Part shown: piece by piece, positions 17,798 to 26,529 of the stretch
Numbering within the stretch: position 1 is the stretch's first letter
How the letters are laid out: each line of letters starts with the position of its first letter
Made by a program: the position numbers and the translations under genes
Source of the DNA: Amycolatopsis lexingtonensis
Lineage (GTDB): Bacteria > Actinomycetota > Actinomycetes > Mycobacteriales > Pseudonocardiaceae
Assembly: GCF_014873755.1 (NCBI RefSeq)
Contig: NZ_JADBEG010000001.1
Location: 9,274,501-9,338,500, forward strand
Direction of reading: 5' to 3'
Length of the DNA: 64,000 nucleotides
The notes under the pieces: generated by a model
Databases searched by the model: none
What the model was told of the DNA's origin: nothing
What the model saw: only the letters and a program-made list of their open reading frames with translations

Positions 17798-19465
17798 TTA
17801 CTTCGCGGCGGCTTCGCCGTGCCGGTAGAACGGCAGCTTGACCGGGGCGAGCGGGGTGTTGCCGAGGATCAGGTCGGCGGCCTTCTCGGCGGTCATCATC
17901 ACCGGCGCGTAGATGTTGCCGTTGGTGATGTAGGGCATCACCGACGCGTCGACCACGCGCAGGCCCTCGGTGCCGTGCACCCGCATGGTCTGCGGGTCGA
18001 CGACGGACTTCTCGTCCACGCCCATCTTGGCCGTGCACGACGGGTGCAGCGCGGTCTCGGCGTCCTTGGCGACCCAGTCGAGGATCTCCTCGTCGGTCTC
18101 CACCGACGGCCCCGGCGAGATCTCCCCGCCGTTGTACGGGTCGAGCGCGGACTGGTTGAGGATCTTCCGCGCCACCCGCACGGCCTCGACCCATTCCTTG
18201 CGGTCGGTCTCGGTCGACAGGTAGTTGAACTTGATCGCCGGGTGCTGCCGCGGGTCGGTCGAGGTGATCCTCACCGAGCCGCGGGTGTCGGCGTACATCG
18301 GGCCGACGTGCACCTGGTAGCCGTGCCCTCCGGTGGGCGACGAACCGTCGTAGCGGATCGCCACCGGCAGGAAGTGGAACATCAGGTTCGGATACTTCAC
18401 TTCGTCGTTGGAGCGGACGAACCCGCCGCCCTCGAAGTGGTTGGTCGCGGCCGGCCCGGACCGCAGGAACAGCCACTGCGCGCCGATGTAGGGCCGCTTC
18501 CACTTCGCCAGCGACGGCTGCATCGACACCGGCTGCTTGCAGGCGTACTGGATGTACACCTCCAGGTGATCTTGGAGGTTCTCGCCGACGCCCGGCAGGT
18601 CCTTGACGACGTCGATGCCGAGCTTCTCCAGGTCCGCCGCGTTGCCGACGCCGGAGAGCTGCAGCAGCTGCGGGGTGTTGATCGCGCCGCCGCAGAGGAT
18701 GATCTCCTTGCCGTACACCTCGGCCGGCGCCTTCCGGCCCTCGGCGTACTCGACGCCGATCGCGCGCGTGCCGTCGAAGAGGATCTGCGACACGAACGCG
18801 TGCGTCTTCACCGTGAGGTTCGGCCGGTGCATCACCGGGTGCAGGTAGGCGCCGGCCGCGGACAGCCGCCGTCCTTTCCGGACGTTCCGGTCGAACGCGG
18901 CGAAGCCCTCCTGCCGGTACCCGTTGACGTCGTCGGTGCGCGGGTAGCCCGCCTGCTCGGCGGCGTCGAAGAAGGCCTGGAACAACGGGTTCGACGCCGG
19001 GCCGCGCTCCAGTTCGAGCGGGCCGTCGTGGCCGCGCCACTGCCCGTCGGGGGCGTCGGCGAGACAGTTCTCCATGCGGTTGAAGTACGGCAGGCAGTGC
19101 GCGTAGTCCCAAGTGGACATCCCGGGGTCGCCGCCCCAGCGTTCGTAGTCCATCGGGTTGCCGCGCTGGAAGATCATCCCGTTGATGCTGGACGACCCGC
19201 CGAGCACCTTGCCGCGCGCGTGGTAGATGCGACGGCGGTTCATGTACGGCTCGGGTTCGCTGCGGTAGCCCCAGTCGTAGAACTTCGACCCGATCGGGAA
19301 GGTCAGCGCGGCCGGCATGTGGATGAAGACGTCCCACTTGTAGTCCGACCGCCCCGCCTCCAGCACGAGGACCTTGTTCGCCGGGTCGGCCGACAGCCGG
19401 TTCGCCAGCGCGCAGCCCGCCGAGCCACCGCCGACGATGACGAAGTCGTAGGTATCGGAAGTCAT
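17798..19465 (-). CDS. betA: Choline dehydrogenase (GMC oxidoreductase)
   Basis: The 555-residue GMC flavoprotein has the N-terminal FAD motif [18 protein letters not shown], the GMC signature [15 protein letters not shown] near residue 87, and the active-site histidine region [17 protein letters not shown]. The closing [12 protein letters not shown] is close to the BetA pattern. It oxidises choline to betaine aldehyde and on to glycine betaine. AGGAGG lies 6-7 bases before ATG 19465. It is on the same strand as the permease and betB; an inverted repeat that could fold in the messenger lies between the permease stop and its ribosome-binding site. Choline specificity is supported by context. 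Confidence 0.93.
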   Translation of the reverse strand: MTSDTYDFVIVGGGSAGCALANRLSADPANKVLVLEAGRSDYKWDVFIHMPAALTFPIGSKFYDWGYRSEPEPYMNRRRIYHARGKVLGGSSSINGMIFQRGNPMDYERWGGDPGMSTWDYAHCLPYFNRMENCLADAPDGQWRGHDGPLELERGPASNPLFQAFFDAAEQAGYPRTDDVNGYRQEGFAAFDRNVRKGRRLSAAGAYLHPVMHRPNLTVKTHAFVSQILFDGTRAIGVEYAEGRKAPAEVYGKEIILCGGAINTPQLLQLSGVGNAADLEKLGIDVVKDLPGVGENLQDHLEVYIQYACKQPVSMQPSLAKWKRPYIGAQWLFLRSGPAATNHFEGGGFVRSNDEVKYPNLMFHFLPVAIRYDGSSPTGGHGYQVHVGPMYADTRGSVRITSTDPRQHPAIKFNYLSTETDRKEWVEAVRVARKILNQSALDPYNGGEISPGPSVETDEEILDWVAKDAETALHPSCTAKMGVDEKSVVDPQTMRVHGTEGLRVVDASVMPYITNGNIYAPVMMTAEKAADLILGNTPLAPVKLPFYRHGEAAAK

Positions 19466-19476
19466 GCGTCCTCCTG

Positions 19477-19568
19477 GAGAACCTTATTCAGCCGTCGGCC
19501 GGCGCGAGAGTCACTGCCGGCAGGTATGTCACGATCCATAGCGCCGTCCTAACCAGAATAAGATTCTC
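19477..19568 (-). promoter_or_regulatory. Long-range inverted repeat between permease and betA
   Basis: Arms at 19556-19568 and 19477-19489 (GAGAATCTTATTC and GAATAAGGTTCTC on the minus strand) pair at 12 of 13 positions, 66 bases apart. In a permease-betA message this would form a hairpin starting at the permease stop and ending just before the betA ribosome-binding site. It could be a processing, attenuation or regulator site. Confidence 0.5.
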
Positions 19569-21135
19569 AGCCGGGCAGGGTGTCCGGGGCGTTGTCGGGC
19601 ATGTGCTCGGGGCTCGTGTGCGACGAACCCCAGGTGCGGCGCCGGACGTAGAGCATGATCGCACCGATGATCACGATCAGCCCGGTGACGATCACCGCGC
19701 CCCACTGGAAGTACCAGTGATCGTCGCCGTAGACCTCGGCGCGCGGCCAGATCAGGTTGACCGTCATCGCGGCGCCGTAGAGCACCGCGACCAGGTTCAC
19801 CAGCGTGCCCCAGCGGCCGAGCTTGAAGTACGGGCCGTGCTCCGGCCGCGGCCAGTGCCCGCGCAGGCGCCGGACGAGCATCGGGCCGGTGACCATCAGG
19901 TAGGGGATGTAGAACAGGATGATCGCGGTCGAGGTCAGGATGAAGAACGCCCGCTGGTTGCCCAGGTTGATCAGCAGCACCACGACGGTGAGGCCGCCGG
20001 TGAGCAGCGCGGGCAGCACCGGCACCTTGGACCGCGGCGAGACCTTCGCCATCGCCCGGCTGAACGGCAGGCGGCCGTCGCGGGCCATCGCCCAGGCCAT
20101 CCGGATGGCGGCGGTCTGCACGGCCAGGCAGCACACGGTGATCGCGATCGCCGAGCAGATCAGGAACGCGTCGCCGAGGCCTTCGCCGAGGGTGCTCTTG
20201 AGCAGGTACGGCATGCCGGACGTGCTCAGCTCCTTGGCGCTCAGGTCGCCGACGGCCATCATGCCGAACAGCATGATCAGCCCGCCCACGATGAACGCCG
20301 CCGTGATCGCCCGCAGGATCGCGCGGGGCGCGTGCCGCCGCGGGTGGGTCGTCTCTTCGGCCAGTGAGCCCGCGGTGTCGAAGCCGTAGAAGACGTACGC
20401 GCTCATCAACGACGCCACCAGGAACGCCCCGAGATACCCGAACGAGTGACCCTCACCGGTGCCGGCGGTGTCGAAAACGAGGCTGGGACCGCGCTTGATG
20501 TGGATGGCGAGCGCGATCACGAGCAGGATGCTCGCGCCGAGTTCGACCGCGACGCCGAAGTTGTTGATCTTCGCCATCAGCTTGACGCCGATGATGTTCA
20601 CGACCGTGGCGAACACGACGAGGATGAGGGCCAGGATGATGGCGTTCTGCGCGCCGCCGGGTGTCGACGTCAGACCGGCGTCTTCGTCGCTGCCGACGAT
20701 CTGGAACGCGGTCGAGACCTGCGGCAGGATGATCTGGTAGGCCACCGCGACGGCCGCCGCCGTCACGATCGCGCCGATGATCATGATCCAGCCGGCCAGC
20801 CACGACGTCGCCGGTTTCGCGATCTGCTTGGCCCATTGGTACACCGAGCCGGCGAGCGGGAACTGCCCGGCGAGCTCGGCGAAGCACAGCGCCACGGCGG
20901 CCTGGCCGACGAAGACCAGTGGCCACGTCCAGATGAAGGCCGGGCCCCCCGACCCGAAGCCGAAGAAGAAGAGCTGGAACACGCCGGTCAGGATCGAGAT
21001 GTAGCTGAACCCGGCGGCGAAGCTGGAGAACGACCCGAGCGAGCGCTCGAGCTCCTGGCGGTAGCCGAACTTTTCGAGTTCGGAACTGTCGTCGGCAGCA
21101 GGCCCCCCGCCCGCCGGAATTTCTTGCGTGGTCAT
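19567..21135 (-). CDS. APC superfamily amino acid/amine permease
   Basis: The 522-residue protein has about 12 predicted membrane spans and belongs to the amino acid-polyamine-organocation superfamily (GABA/choline permease-like branch). Early segments FSYISILTGVFQLFFFGFGS and the conserved YGFDTAGSLAEETTHPRR, a typical eukaryotic-like APC motif, support this. AAGGA precedes the ATG. Its place between betB and betA suggests uptake of choline or a related amine, but the family also carries amino acids, so the substrate is inferred only from context. It is probably expressed with betB, whose stop is 34 bp before its start. Confidence 0.85.
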   Translation of the reverse strand: MTTQEIPAGGGPAADDSSELEKFGYRQELERSLGSFSSFAAGFSYISILTGVFQLFFFGFGSGGPAFIWTWPLVFVGQAAVALCFAELAGQFPLAGSVYQWAKQIAKPATSWLAGWIMIIGAIVTAAAVAVAYQIILPQVSTAFQIVGSDEDAGLTSTPGGAQNAIILALILVVFATVVNIIGVKLMAKINNFGVAVELGASILLVIALAIHIKRGPSLVFDTAGTGEGHSFGYLGAFLVASLMSAYVFYGFDTAGSLAEETTHPRRHAPRAILRAITAAFIVGGLIMLFGMMAVGDLSAKELSTSGMPYLLKSTLGEGLGDAFLICSAIAITVCCLAVQTAAIRMAWAMARDGRLPFSRAMAKVSPRSKVPVLPALLTGGLTVVVLLINLGNQRAFFILTSTAIILFYIPYLMVTGPMLVRRLRGHWPRPEHGPYFKLGRWGTLVNLVAVLYGAAMTVNLIWPRAEVYGDDHWYFQWGAVIVTGLIVIIGAIMLYVRRRTWGSSHTSPEHMPDNAPDTLPG

Positions 21136-21168
21136 GGCAGCGTCCTTACGTGGTGGGTGGGGGACGGG

Positions 21169-22635
21169 TCAGCCTTTGAACCAGTGCTGCGGAACGGGAT
21201 CGATGTTCTGGTAGACGTGCTTGCTCTCCTGGTACTCCGCGAGCCCGGACGGTCCGAGCTCGCGGCCGATGCCGGATCTGCCGAACCCGCCCCACTCCGC
21301 CTGCGGCAGGTAGGGGTGGTAGTCGTTGATCCACACGGTGCCGTGGCGCAGGGCCCCGGCGACCCGCTGGGCGCGGGACGCGTCCGACGTCCACACGGCT
21401 CCGGCGAGCCCGTATTCGGTGTCGTTGGCCAGCGCGATCGCGTCGGCCTCTTCGGCGAAGCGTTCCACGGTGACGACCGGGCCGAAGACCTCTTCCCGGA
21501 CGATCGCCATGTCCCTGGTGCAGTCGGAAAACACGGTCGGGCGGAGGAAGAAACCCTTTTCGTACTCCGGTCCTTCGGGGCGCTTGCCGCCCGCCCGGAG
21601 CGTGGCGCCGTCCCGGAGAGCGCTTTCGATGTAGCCCTCCACCTTCGCGCGGTGCTGCGCCGAGACGAGCGGGCCCGTCTCGGTCGCGGGGTCGAGACCG
21701 TCGCCGACCCGGATCTTTTCGGCGCGCGCGGCGAGGTCCGCGACGAACCGGTCATGGATTCCATCTTGGACGATCAACCGCGCGCCCGCCGAACAGACCT
21801 GTCCCGAATGGACGAACGCGGCCATCAGCGCGTAGTCCAGCGCGGTGTCGTAGTCGGCGTCGGCGAAGACCACGTTCGGGTTCTTGCCGCCGAGTTCGAG
21901 GGCGACCCGCCGGACGCCCTTCGCGGCGGCGGTCATGATCTTCTCGCCGGTCGCGTAGCCGCCGGTGAAGGACACCAGGTCCACGGCCGGGTGCTCGACC
22001 ATCGCCGCGCCGACGTGGCCCGGGCCGAGCAGCAGGTTGACGACGCCGGGTGGCGCGCCGGCCTCGTCCAGCAGGGCGACCAGCCGGATCGTGGTCAGCG
22101 GCGTGACCTCGCTCGGCTTGAGCACGATCGTGTTGCCCGCGGCGAGGGCGGGCGCGACCTTCCAGGACATCTGGAGCAGCGGGTAGTTCCACGGCGCGAT
22201 CAGCGCGCAGACGCCGACGGGCTCGTGCACGATCCGGCTGACGACGGTCGCGCTGCCCGCGTCGACCAGCCGTCCGGCGTCCTTGTCCGCGAGGCCGGCG
22301 TAGTAGCGGAAGACGTTCGTCACGTCGTCGATGTCGATGCGGCCTTCGCCCAGCGTCTTGCCGGTGTCGAGGCTCTCGGTGCGGGCCAGTTCCTCGCGGT
22401 CGCGGACCAGGAGGTCGGCCGTCTTGCGCAGCAGCGCGCTGCGCTCGGCGGCGGTCGTGCGGCGCCACGGGCCGTCGTCGAAGGCCCGGCGAGCGGCTTC
22501 GACGGCGGCGCCGACCTCTTCGCGGCCGGCCTCGGCGACGGTCTCGATGACCTCGCCGGTGGCGGGGTTCAGCACGTCGGAGTGCGTTCCGGCCGCGGCG
22601 TCCGCCCAGCTCCCGTCGATGTACAGGTCTTTCAT
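21169..22635 (-). CDS. betB: Betaine-aldehyde dehydrogenase
   Basis: A 488-residue aldehyde dehydrogenase with APWNYPLLQMSWKVAPALAA, the general base Glu247 (ELGGKNP) and the catalytic Cys281 (GQVCSAG). It oxidises betaine aldehyde to glycine betaine with NAD(P)+. ATG 22635 is supported by GAAGGG about 6 bases upstream; the longer open frame upstream overlaps the divergent regulator gene. The promoter region shared with the TetR gene holds two palindromes. The neighbouring permease and betA make the substrate assignment convincing, although aldehyde dehydrogenases of this length can act on other amino aldehydes. Confidence 0.92.
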   Translation of the reverse strand: MKDLYIDGSWADAAAGTHSDVLNPATGEVIETVAEAGREEVGAAVEAARRAFDDGPWRRTTAAERSALLRKTADLLVRDREELARTESLDTGKTLGEGRIDIDDVTNVFRYYAGLADKDAGRLVDAGSATVVSRIVHEPVGVCALIAPWNYPLLQMSWKVAPALAAGNTIVLKPSEVTPLTTIRLVALLDEAGAPPGVVNLLLGPGHVGAAMVEHPAVDLVSFTGGYATGEKIMTAAAKGVRRVALELGGKNPNVVFADADYDTALDYALMAAFVHSGQVCSAGARLIVQDGIHDRFVADLAARAEKIRVGDGLDPATETGPLVSAQHRAKVEGYIESALRDGATLRAGGKRPEGPEYEKGFFLRPTVFSDCTRDMAIVREEVFGPVVTVERFAEEADAIALANDTEYGLAGAVWTSDASRAQRVAGALRHGTVWINDYHPYLPQAEWGGFGRSGIGRELGPSGLAEYQESKHVYQNIDPVPQHWFKG

Positions 22636-22678
22636 GCGGCCCTTCCCGGATCGGTAGTGGCTGCTCGGTGCCTGGAGT

Positions 22679-22716
22679 GCGTACATTTGTACGCGAAGTG
22701 TGTACAGATGTCCACA
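22679..22716. promoter_or_regulatory. Two tandem BetI-type operators
   Basis: GCGTACA-TT-TGTACGC (22679-22694) is a perfect palindrome. TGTGTACAGATGTCCACA (22699-22716) is a second, with one mismatch. Both contain GTACA, and their centres are 21 bp apart, two helical turns. They fill the space between the divergent betB and TetR start codons, so one dimer pair could repress both. Confidence 0.75.
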
Positions 22717-22726
22717 AGGGGGCTCG

Positions 22727-23305
22727 ATGGCCAAGAGCGAACCCGGCGCGACGCGGCGCCGCGGTCCGAACGACCCCGAACGGCGCGCGCGGATCGCCAA
22801 GGCGGCGATCGAGGTGGTCGCCCAGCGCGGGATCGACGGGGTCACGCACCGCTCGGTCGCCGCGGCGGCCGGCGTCCCGCTCGGCTCGACGACCTACCAC
22901 TTCGCGACGCTGGACGACCTGCTGGAGGTCGCCCTGCACGAGGCCGCCGAGAAGAACGTCCACGCGCTGAAGGAGTGGGAGGCCGCGCTCCCGCCGGACG
23001 CCGACTTCGCCGCGGCGCTCGCCGACCTGGTGATGGGCTACATCACCGAGCAGTACCGCGACACCGTGGTCGAGTACGACCTGTACGTCGCGGCCCTGCA
23101 CCGGCCGGCGCTGCGCAAGGCGAGCGCGGCGTGGGACGAAGCGCTCATCGCGTTCTTCGGCTCCCGGACCGACCCGCTCACCGGCCGCCTGCTGGCCGGC
23201 TTGTTCTGCGGCCTGCTGATGCAGCTGGCGCTGGCCGACCCCCGGCCGGGCCGCGCGGAGATCGAAACACTGTTCCGGCGGGCGATCGACGGCCCGGCCG
23301 CCTGA
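22727..23305 (+). CDS. betI: TetR family regulator of choline genes (BetI-like)
   Basis: The 192-residue protein has an N-terminal TetR helix-turn-helix (RARIAKAAIEVVAQRGIDGV, then SVAAAAGVPLGSTTYHF) and a C-terminal helical ligand domain of BetI length. ATG 22727 follows AAGGGGG by 4 bases; an upstream in-frame GTG at 22700 overlaps the second operator and is less likely. Being divergent from betB with paired palindromes between, it most likely represses betB, the permease and itself, with release by choline or betaine aldehyde as for known BetI. The effector is inferred. Confidence 0.82.
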   Translation: MAKSEPGATRRRGPNDPERRARIAKAAIEVVAQRGIDGVTHRSVAAAAGVPLGSTTYHFATLDDLLEVALHEAAEKNVHALKEWEAALPPDADFAAALADLVMGYITEQYRDTVVEYDLYVAALHRPALRKASAAWDEALIAFFGSRTDPLTGRLLAGLFCGLLMQLALADPRPGRAEIETLFRRAIDGPAA

Positions 23306-23333
23306 ACCTCCTGCGGGCATTGAAAAACACGGG

Positions 23334-23375
23334 TTGACAGCCGTGCGTGGCGGCAGTCACTCTGTTCCGGAGTGA
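23334..23375 (+). promoter_or_regulatory. Promoter and candidate operator of the Rieske oxygenase gene
   Basis: TTGACA (23334-23339) matches a -35 box. About 17 bases on, TCACTC (23357-23362) begins an inverted repeat TCACTC-N7-GAGTGA ending at 23375 that would overlap the -10 region. A regulator bound here would block or recruit polymerase. Confidence 0.5.
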
Positions 23376-23431
23376 GCAACAAGACGCGTTCTGCGCAACT
23401 CCCGAACTGATCCGCGGAGAGGACCACGCCG

Positions 23432-24556
23432 GTGACCGCAATCGATCTCCCGCCGAGCCTGCTCGCCACCCTGCCGGGCGCCTCCTACACCGACCCGGCG
23501 ATCTTCGCGCTGGAACAGGCGAAGATCTTCGAGGCGGACTGGTTCTGCGCCGTGCGCAGCGCCGACCTCGCCGGGCCCGGGGCGTTCGAGACCGTCCAGG
23601 TCGGCAAGGAGAGCGTCCTCGTCTCCCGGGGCCGCGACGGCAAGCTCAACGCGTTCCTCAACGTCTGCCGCCACCGCGGCGCCCGGCTCTGCACGGCCGA
23701 GAGCGGCACGGTGAAGCGCGCCTTCCAGTGCCCGTACCACGCCTGGACGTACGGGCTGGACGGCAAGCTCGTCGCCGCGCCGAACCTCACCGGGATGCCG
23801 GACGTCGACCGGACCGAGTTCGGCCTCACGAAGGTCCACCTGCGCGAGTGGCTCGGCTACGCCTGGGTCTGCCTGGCCGACGAGCCGCCGTCGTTCGAGG
23901 AGACCGTCGTCGGCGCGGTCACCGAACGGCTCGGCGGGCCTGCCGAGATCGACGCCTACGGCATCGACGGCCTCGCGCTGGGCAAGCGCATCGAGTACGA
24001 CGTGAAGGCGAACTGGAAGCAGATCATCGAGAACTTCATGGAGTGCTACCACTGCGCGACGATCCACCCGGAGCTCACCGAGGTGCTCCCGGAGTTCGCC
24101 GACGGCTACGCCGCGCAGTACTACGTCGGCCACGGCGCCGAATTCGGCGGCGAGATCAAGGGCTTCACGATCGACGGCTCCGAAGGCGTCGACCGGCTGC
24201 CCGGCGTCACCGAAGCCCAGGACCGCAAGTACTACGCGATCACCATCAAGCCGGGCGTCTTCGTCAACCTGGTGCCGGACCACGTCATCCTGCACCGGAT
24301 GTTCCCGCTCGCCCCGGACCGGACGCTGGTGCGTTGCGACTGGCTGTACCTGCCGGAGGTGGTCGAGTCCGGGCGCGACCTGAGCCGGTCGGTCGAGCTG
24401 TTCCACCGCGTCAACCTGCAGGACTTCGAGGCGTGCGAGCGTTGCCAGCTCGCCATGGACTCGCGCTCCTACGTCAACGGCGGGGTGCTCGTGCCCAGCG
24501 AGCACCACATCGGCGCGTTCCACGACTGGGTCCGCGCCCGGCTGGCCGCCGGTTAG
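23432..24556 (+). CDS. gbcA: Rieske non-heme iron oxygenase, glycine betaine demethylase (GbcA-like)
   Basis: The 374-residue oxygenase alpha subunit has Rieske ligands Cys79/His81 (CRHRGA) and Cys100/His103 (CPYHAW). Its mononuclear iron site is NFMECYHCATIHPEL (Glu204, His207, His212), with the third ligand expected in the C-terminal half near NLQDFEACERC. In a choline pathway this architecture is that of GbcA, which removes a methyl group from glycine betaine as formaldehyde, giving dimethylglycine. No GbcB reductase is adjacent; the Rieske ferredoxin and reductase at 16165-17615 may supply electrons. A GAGAGGA site precedes the GTG. Its stop shares TTAG with the convergent GntR gene. Carnitine or stachydrine demethylase is the alternative. 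Confidence 0.85.
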   Translation: MTAIDLPPSLLATLPGASYTDPAIFALEQAKIFEADWFCAVRSADLAGPGAFETVQVGKESVLVSRGRDGKLNAFLNVCRHRGARLCTAESGTVKRAFQCPYHAWTYGLDGKLVAAPNLTGMPDVDRTEFGLTKVHLREWLGYAWVCLADEPPSFEETVVGAVTERLGGPAEIDAYGIDGLALGKRIEYDVKANWKQIIENFMECYHCATIHPELTEVLPEFADGYAAQYYVGHGAEFGGEIKGFTIDGSEGVDRLPGVTEAQDRKYYAITIKPGVFVNLVPDHVILHRMFPLAPDRTLVRCDWLYLPEVVESGRDLSRSVELFHRVNLQDFEACERCQLAMDSRSYVNGGVLVPSEHHIGAFHDWVRARLAAG

Positions 24557-25200
24557 ACCAGCGCCCGGATGGCGGCCTCGAACCCGGTGACGTGCGCCTG
24601 CGTCAGCGCGGCCGCCTTCTCGGCGTCGCCCTCGATGATCGCGGTGAGGAGCGGGACGTGCTCGTCGACGTGGCCGGCCATCCCGGACAGCCGGGGCACG
24701 AACACGCACCAGATCCGGGTCGCGAGGTTGTCGTACCGGATCAGCGTGTCCTCGAGGTACGGGTTGTGCACGCAGCGGTAGATCGCCCGGTGCAGGGCGA
24801 GGTCGGTGCGCAGCAGCTCGGCGTTGTCGCCGGCCGGGACGCCGGCGTCGAGGCCCGCGCGCAGCTCGGTCAGGGTCGCCCGGTCGGCCGCGGTCGCGCG
24901 CGCGGCCGCGGCGGCCGTCGCCATCGGCTCCAGCGTGCGCCGGACCTCGGAGATGTGCGCGAGGTCGGAGATGTTGACGTCGGTGGCGAACGTCCCGCGC
25001 CGCGGGTAGGCGACGACCAGCCGCTCGGACTCCAGGCGTTTCAGCGCCTCGCGGATCGGCGTGCGGCCCATGCCGAGCGTGGTGCCGAGCTCCTCTTCGT
25101 TGATGGGGGAGCCCGGCGGGATGTCGAGCATGACGAGCCGGTCGCGGACGAAGAGATACGCCTGTTCGGCCAGCGAAGGGGGATTGACCTGGGGATGCAC
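24553..25200 (-). CDS. GntR/FCD family transcriptional regulator
   Basis: The 215-residue protein has a GntR winged helix (LAEQAYLFVRDRLVMLDIPPG, ELGTTLGMGRTPIREALKRL) followed by an FCD helical ligand domain. The DLALHRAIYRCVHNPYL and later ALTQAHVTGFE histidines probably bind a metal and a carboxylate ligand. It is divergent from the glyA-sox operon with a perfect TGATATATCA palindrome between, so it is the obvious local regulator. Ligands could be betaine, dimethylglycine, sarcosine or glycine (inference). The stop codon overlaps that of gbcA by four bases. Confidence 0.85.
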   Translation of the reverse strand: MHPQVNPPSLAEQAYLFVRDRLVMLDIPPGSPINEEELGTTLGMGRTPIREALKRLESERLVVAYPRRGTFATDVNISDLAHISEVRRTLEPMATAAAAARATAADRATLTELRAGLDAGVPAGDNAELLRTDLALHRAIYRCVHNPYLEDTLIRYDNLATRIWCVFVPRLSGMAGHVDEHVPLLTAIIEGDAEKAAALTQAHVTGFEAAIRALV

Positions 25201-25223
25201 GCCGCTTAGCCTACATCGACGAT

Positions 25224-25233
25224 TGATATATCA
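25224..25233. promoter_or_regulatory. GntR/FCD operator TGATATATCA
   Basis: A perfect 10-bp A/T palindrome lies centrally in the 57-bp gap between the GntR gene and glyA. It resembles operators of the FadR/FCD branch of GntR regulators and stands out in this G/C-rich DNA. Confidence 0.7.
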
Positions 25234-25257
25234 GAAGTCGACCACGGAAGGTCTGCG

Positions 25258-26529
25258 ATGACCGCGACGATCGACCCAGTGCTCAACCGGACCCTGGCCG
25301 ACTACGACCCGGCGGTCGCCGAAGCGATCGGCGCCGAGCTGCGCCGTCAGCGGACGACGCTGGAGATGATCGCCTCCGAGAACTTCGCCCCGCTCAGCGT
25401 GCTCCAGGCCCAGGGCTCGGTGCTCACCAACAAGTACGCCGAGGGCTACCCCGGCCGTCGCTACTACGGCGGCTGCGAGCACGTCGACGTCCTCGAACAG
25501 CTCGCCATCGACCGCGTCAAGGCGCTGTTCGGCGCGGGTTTCGCCAACGTCCAGCCGCACTCGGGCGCCCAGGCCAACGCCGCCGCGATGGCCGCGCTCC
25601 TCAAGCCCGGGGACAAGATCCTCGGCCTCTCGCTCGCCCACGGCGGCCACCTGACGCACGGCATGCGGATCAATTTCTCCGGCCTGCTCTACGACGTCGC
25701 CGCGTACGAAGTGTCCGAAAAGGACTACCGCGTCGACATGGCCGAGGTCGCGCGGCTGGCCCGCGAGCACCGGCCGAAGCTGATCATCGCCGGCTGGTCG
25801 GCCTACCCGCGGCAGCTGGACTTCGCCCGCTTCCGCGAGATCGCCGACGAGGCCGGCGCGTACCTGATGGTCGACATGGCGCACTTCGCCGGGCTGGTCG
25901 CCGCCGGGCTGCACCCGTCGCCGGTGCCGCACGCGCACGTCACGACGACCACCACCCACAAGACCCTCGGCGGCCCGCGCGGCGGCGTCGTGCTGACGAA
26001 CGACCCGGCGCTGGCCAAGAAGGTCAACTCCGCCGTCTTCCCCGGTCAGCAGGGCGGCCCGCTCGAGCACGTCATCGCCGCCAAGGCCGTCGCGTTCAAG
26101 ATGGCGGCCGAGCCGGAGTTCGCCGAACGCCAGCAGCGGACTCTGCGCGGCGCGAAGATCCTCGCCGAGCGGCTCCTGGAAGCGGGGATCGACGTGCTGA
26201 CCGGCGGCACCGACGTCCACCTGGTGCTCGTCGACCTGCGCGGCTCCGAGCTGGACGGCAAGCAGGCCGAGGACCGGCTGCACGAGGTCGGCATCACGGT
26301 CAACCGCAACGCCGTCCCGTTCGACCCGCGCCCGCCGATGGTGACGTCCGGCCTGCGGATCGGCACGCCGGCCTTGGCCACGCGCGGCTTCGGCGACGCC
26401 GAGTTCCGCGAGGCCGCCGATGTCATCGCCGAAGCGCTCAAGCCCGGCTGCGACGTCGAGAAGCTGCGGGCCCGCGTCACCGCGCTCGCCGAAGCGTTCC
26501 CGCTGTACCCCGGGGAGGAGACCCGATGA
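25258..26529 (+). CDS. glyA: Serine hydroxymethyltransferase
   Basis: The 423-residue PLP enzyme has the full SHMT pattern: [33 protein letters not shown], and the PLP lysine in [14 protein letters not shown]. It joins glycine and 5,10-methylene-THF to serine. Placed first in an operon with sarcosine oxidase, it would use both products of sarcosine oxidation (glycine and methylene-THF), which explains its position. GGAAGG precedes the ATG. The stop overlaps the soxB start (ATGA). A separate housekeeping glyA is expected elsewhere. Confidence 0.96.
   Translation: MTATIDPVLNRTLADYDPAVAEAIGAELRRQRTTLEMIASENFAPLSVLQAQGSVLTNKYAEGYPGRRYYGGCEHVDVLEQLAIDRVKALFGAGFANVQPHSGAQANAAAMAALLKPGDKILGLSLAHGGHLTHGMRINFSGLLYDVAAYEVSEKDYRVDMAEVARLAREHRPKLIIAGWSAYPRQLDFARFREIADEAGAYLMVDMAHFAGLVAAGLHPSPVPHAHVTTTTTHKTLGGPRGGVVLTNDPALAKKVNSAVFPGQQGGPLEHVIAAKAVAFKMAAEPEFAERQQRTLRGAKILAERLLEAGIDVLTGGTDVHLVLVDLRGSELDGKQAEDRLHEVGITVNRNAVPFDPRPPMVTSGLRIGTPALATRGFGDAEFREAADVIAEALKPGCDVEKLRARVTALAEAFPLYPGEETR

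Noticed and set aside
20446..23337. A 963-codon plus-strand frame
   Set aside because: It runs antisense to the permease and betB and then out of frame through the TetR gene; only composition keeps it open.
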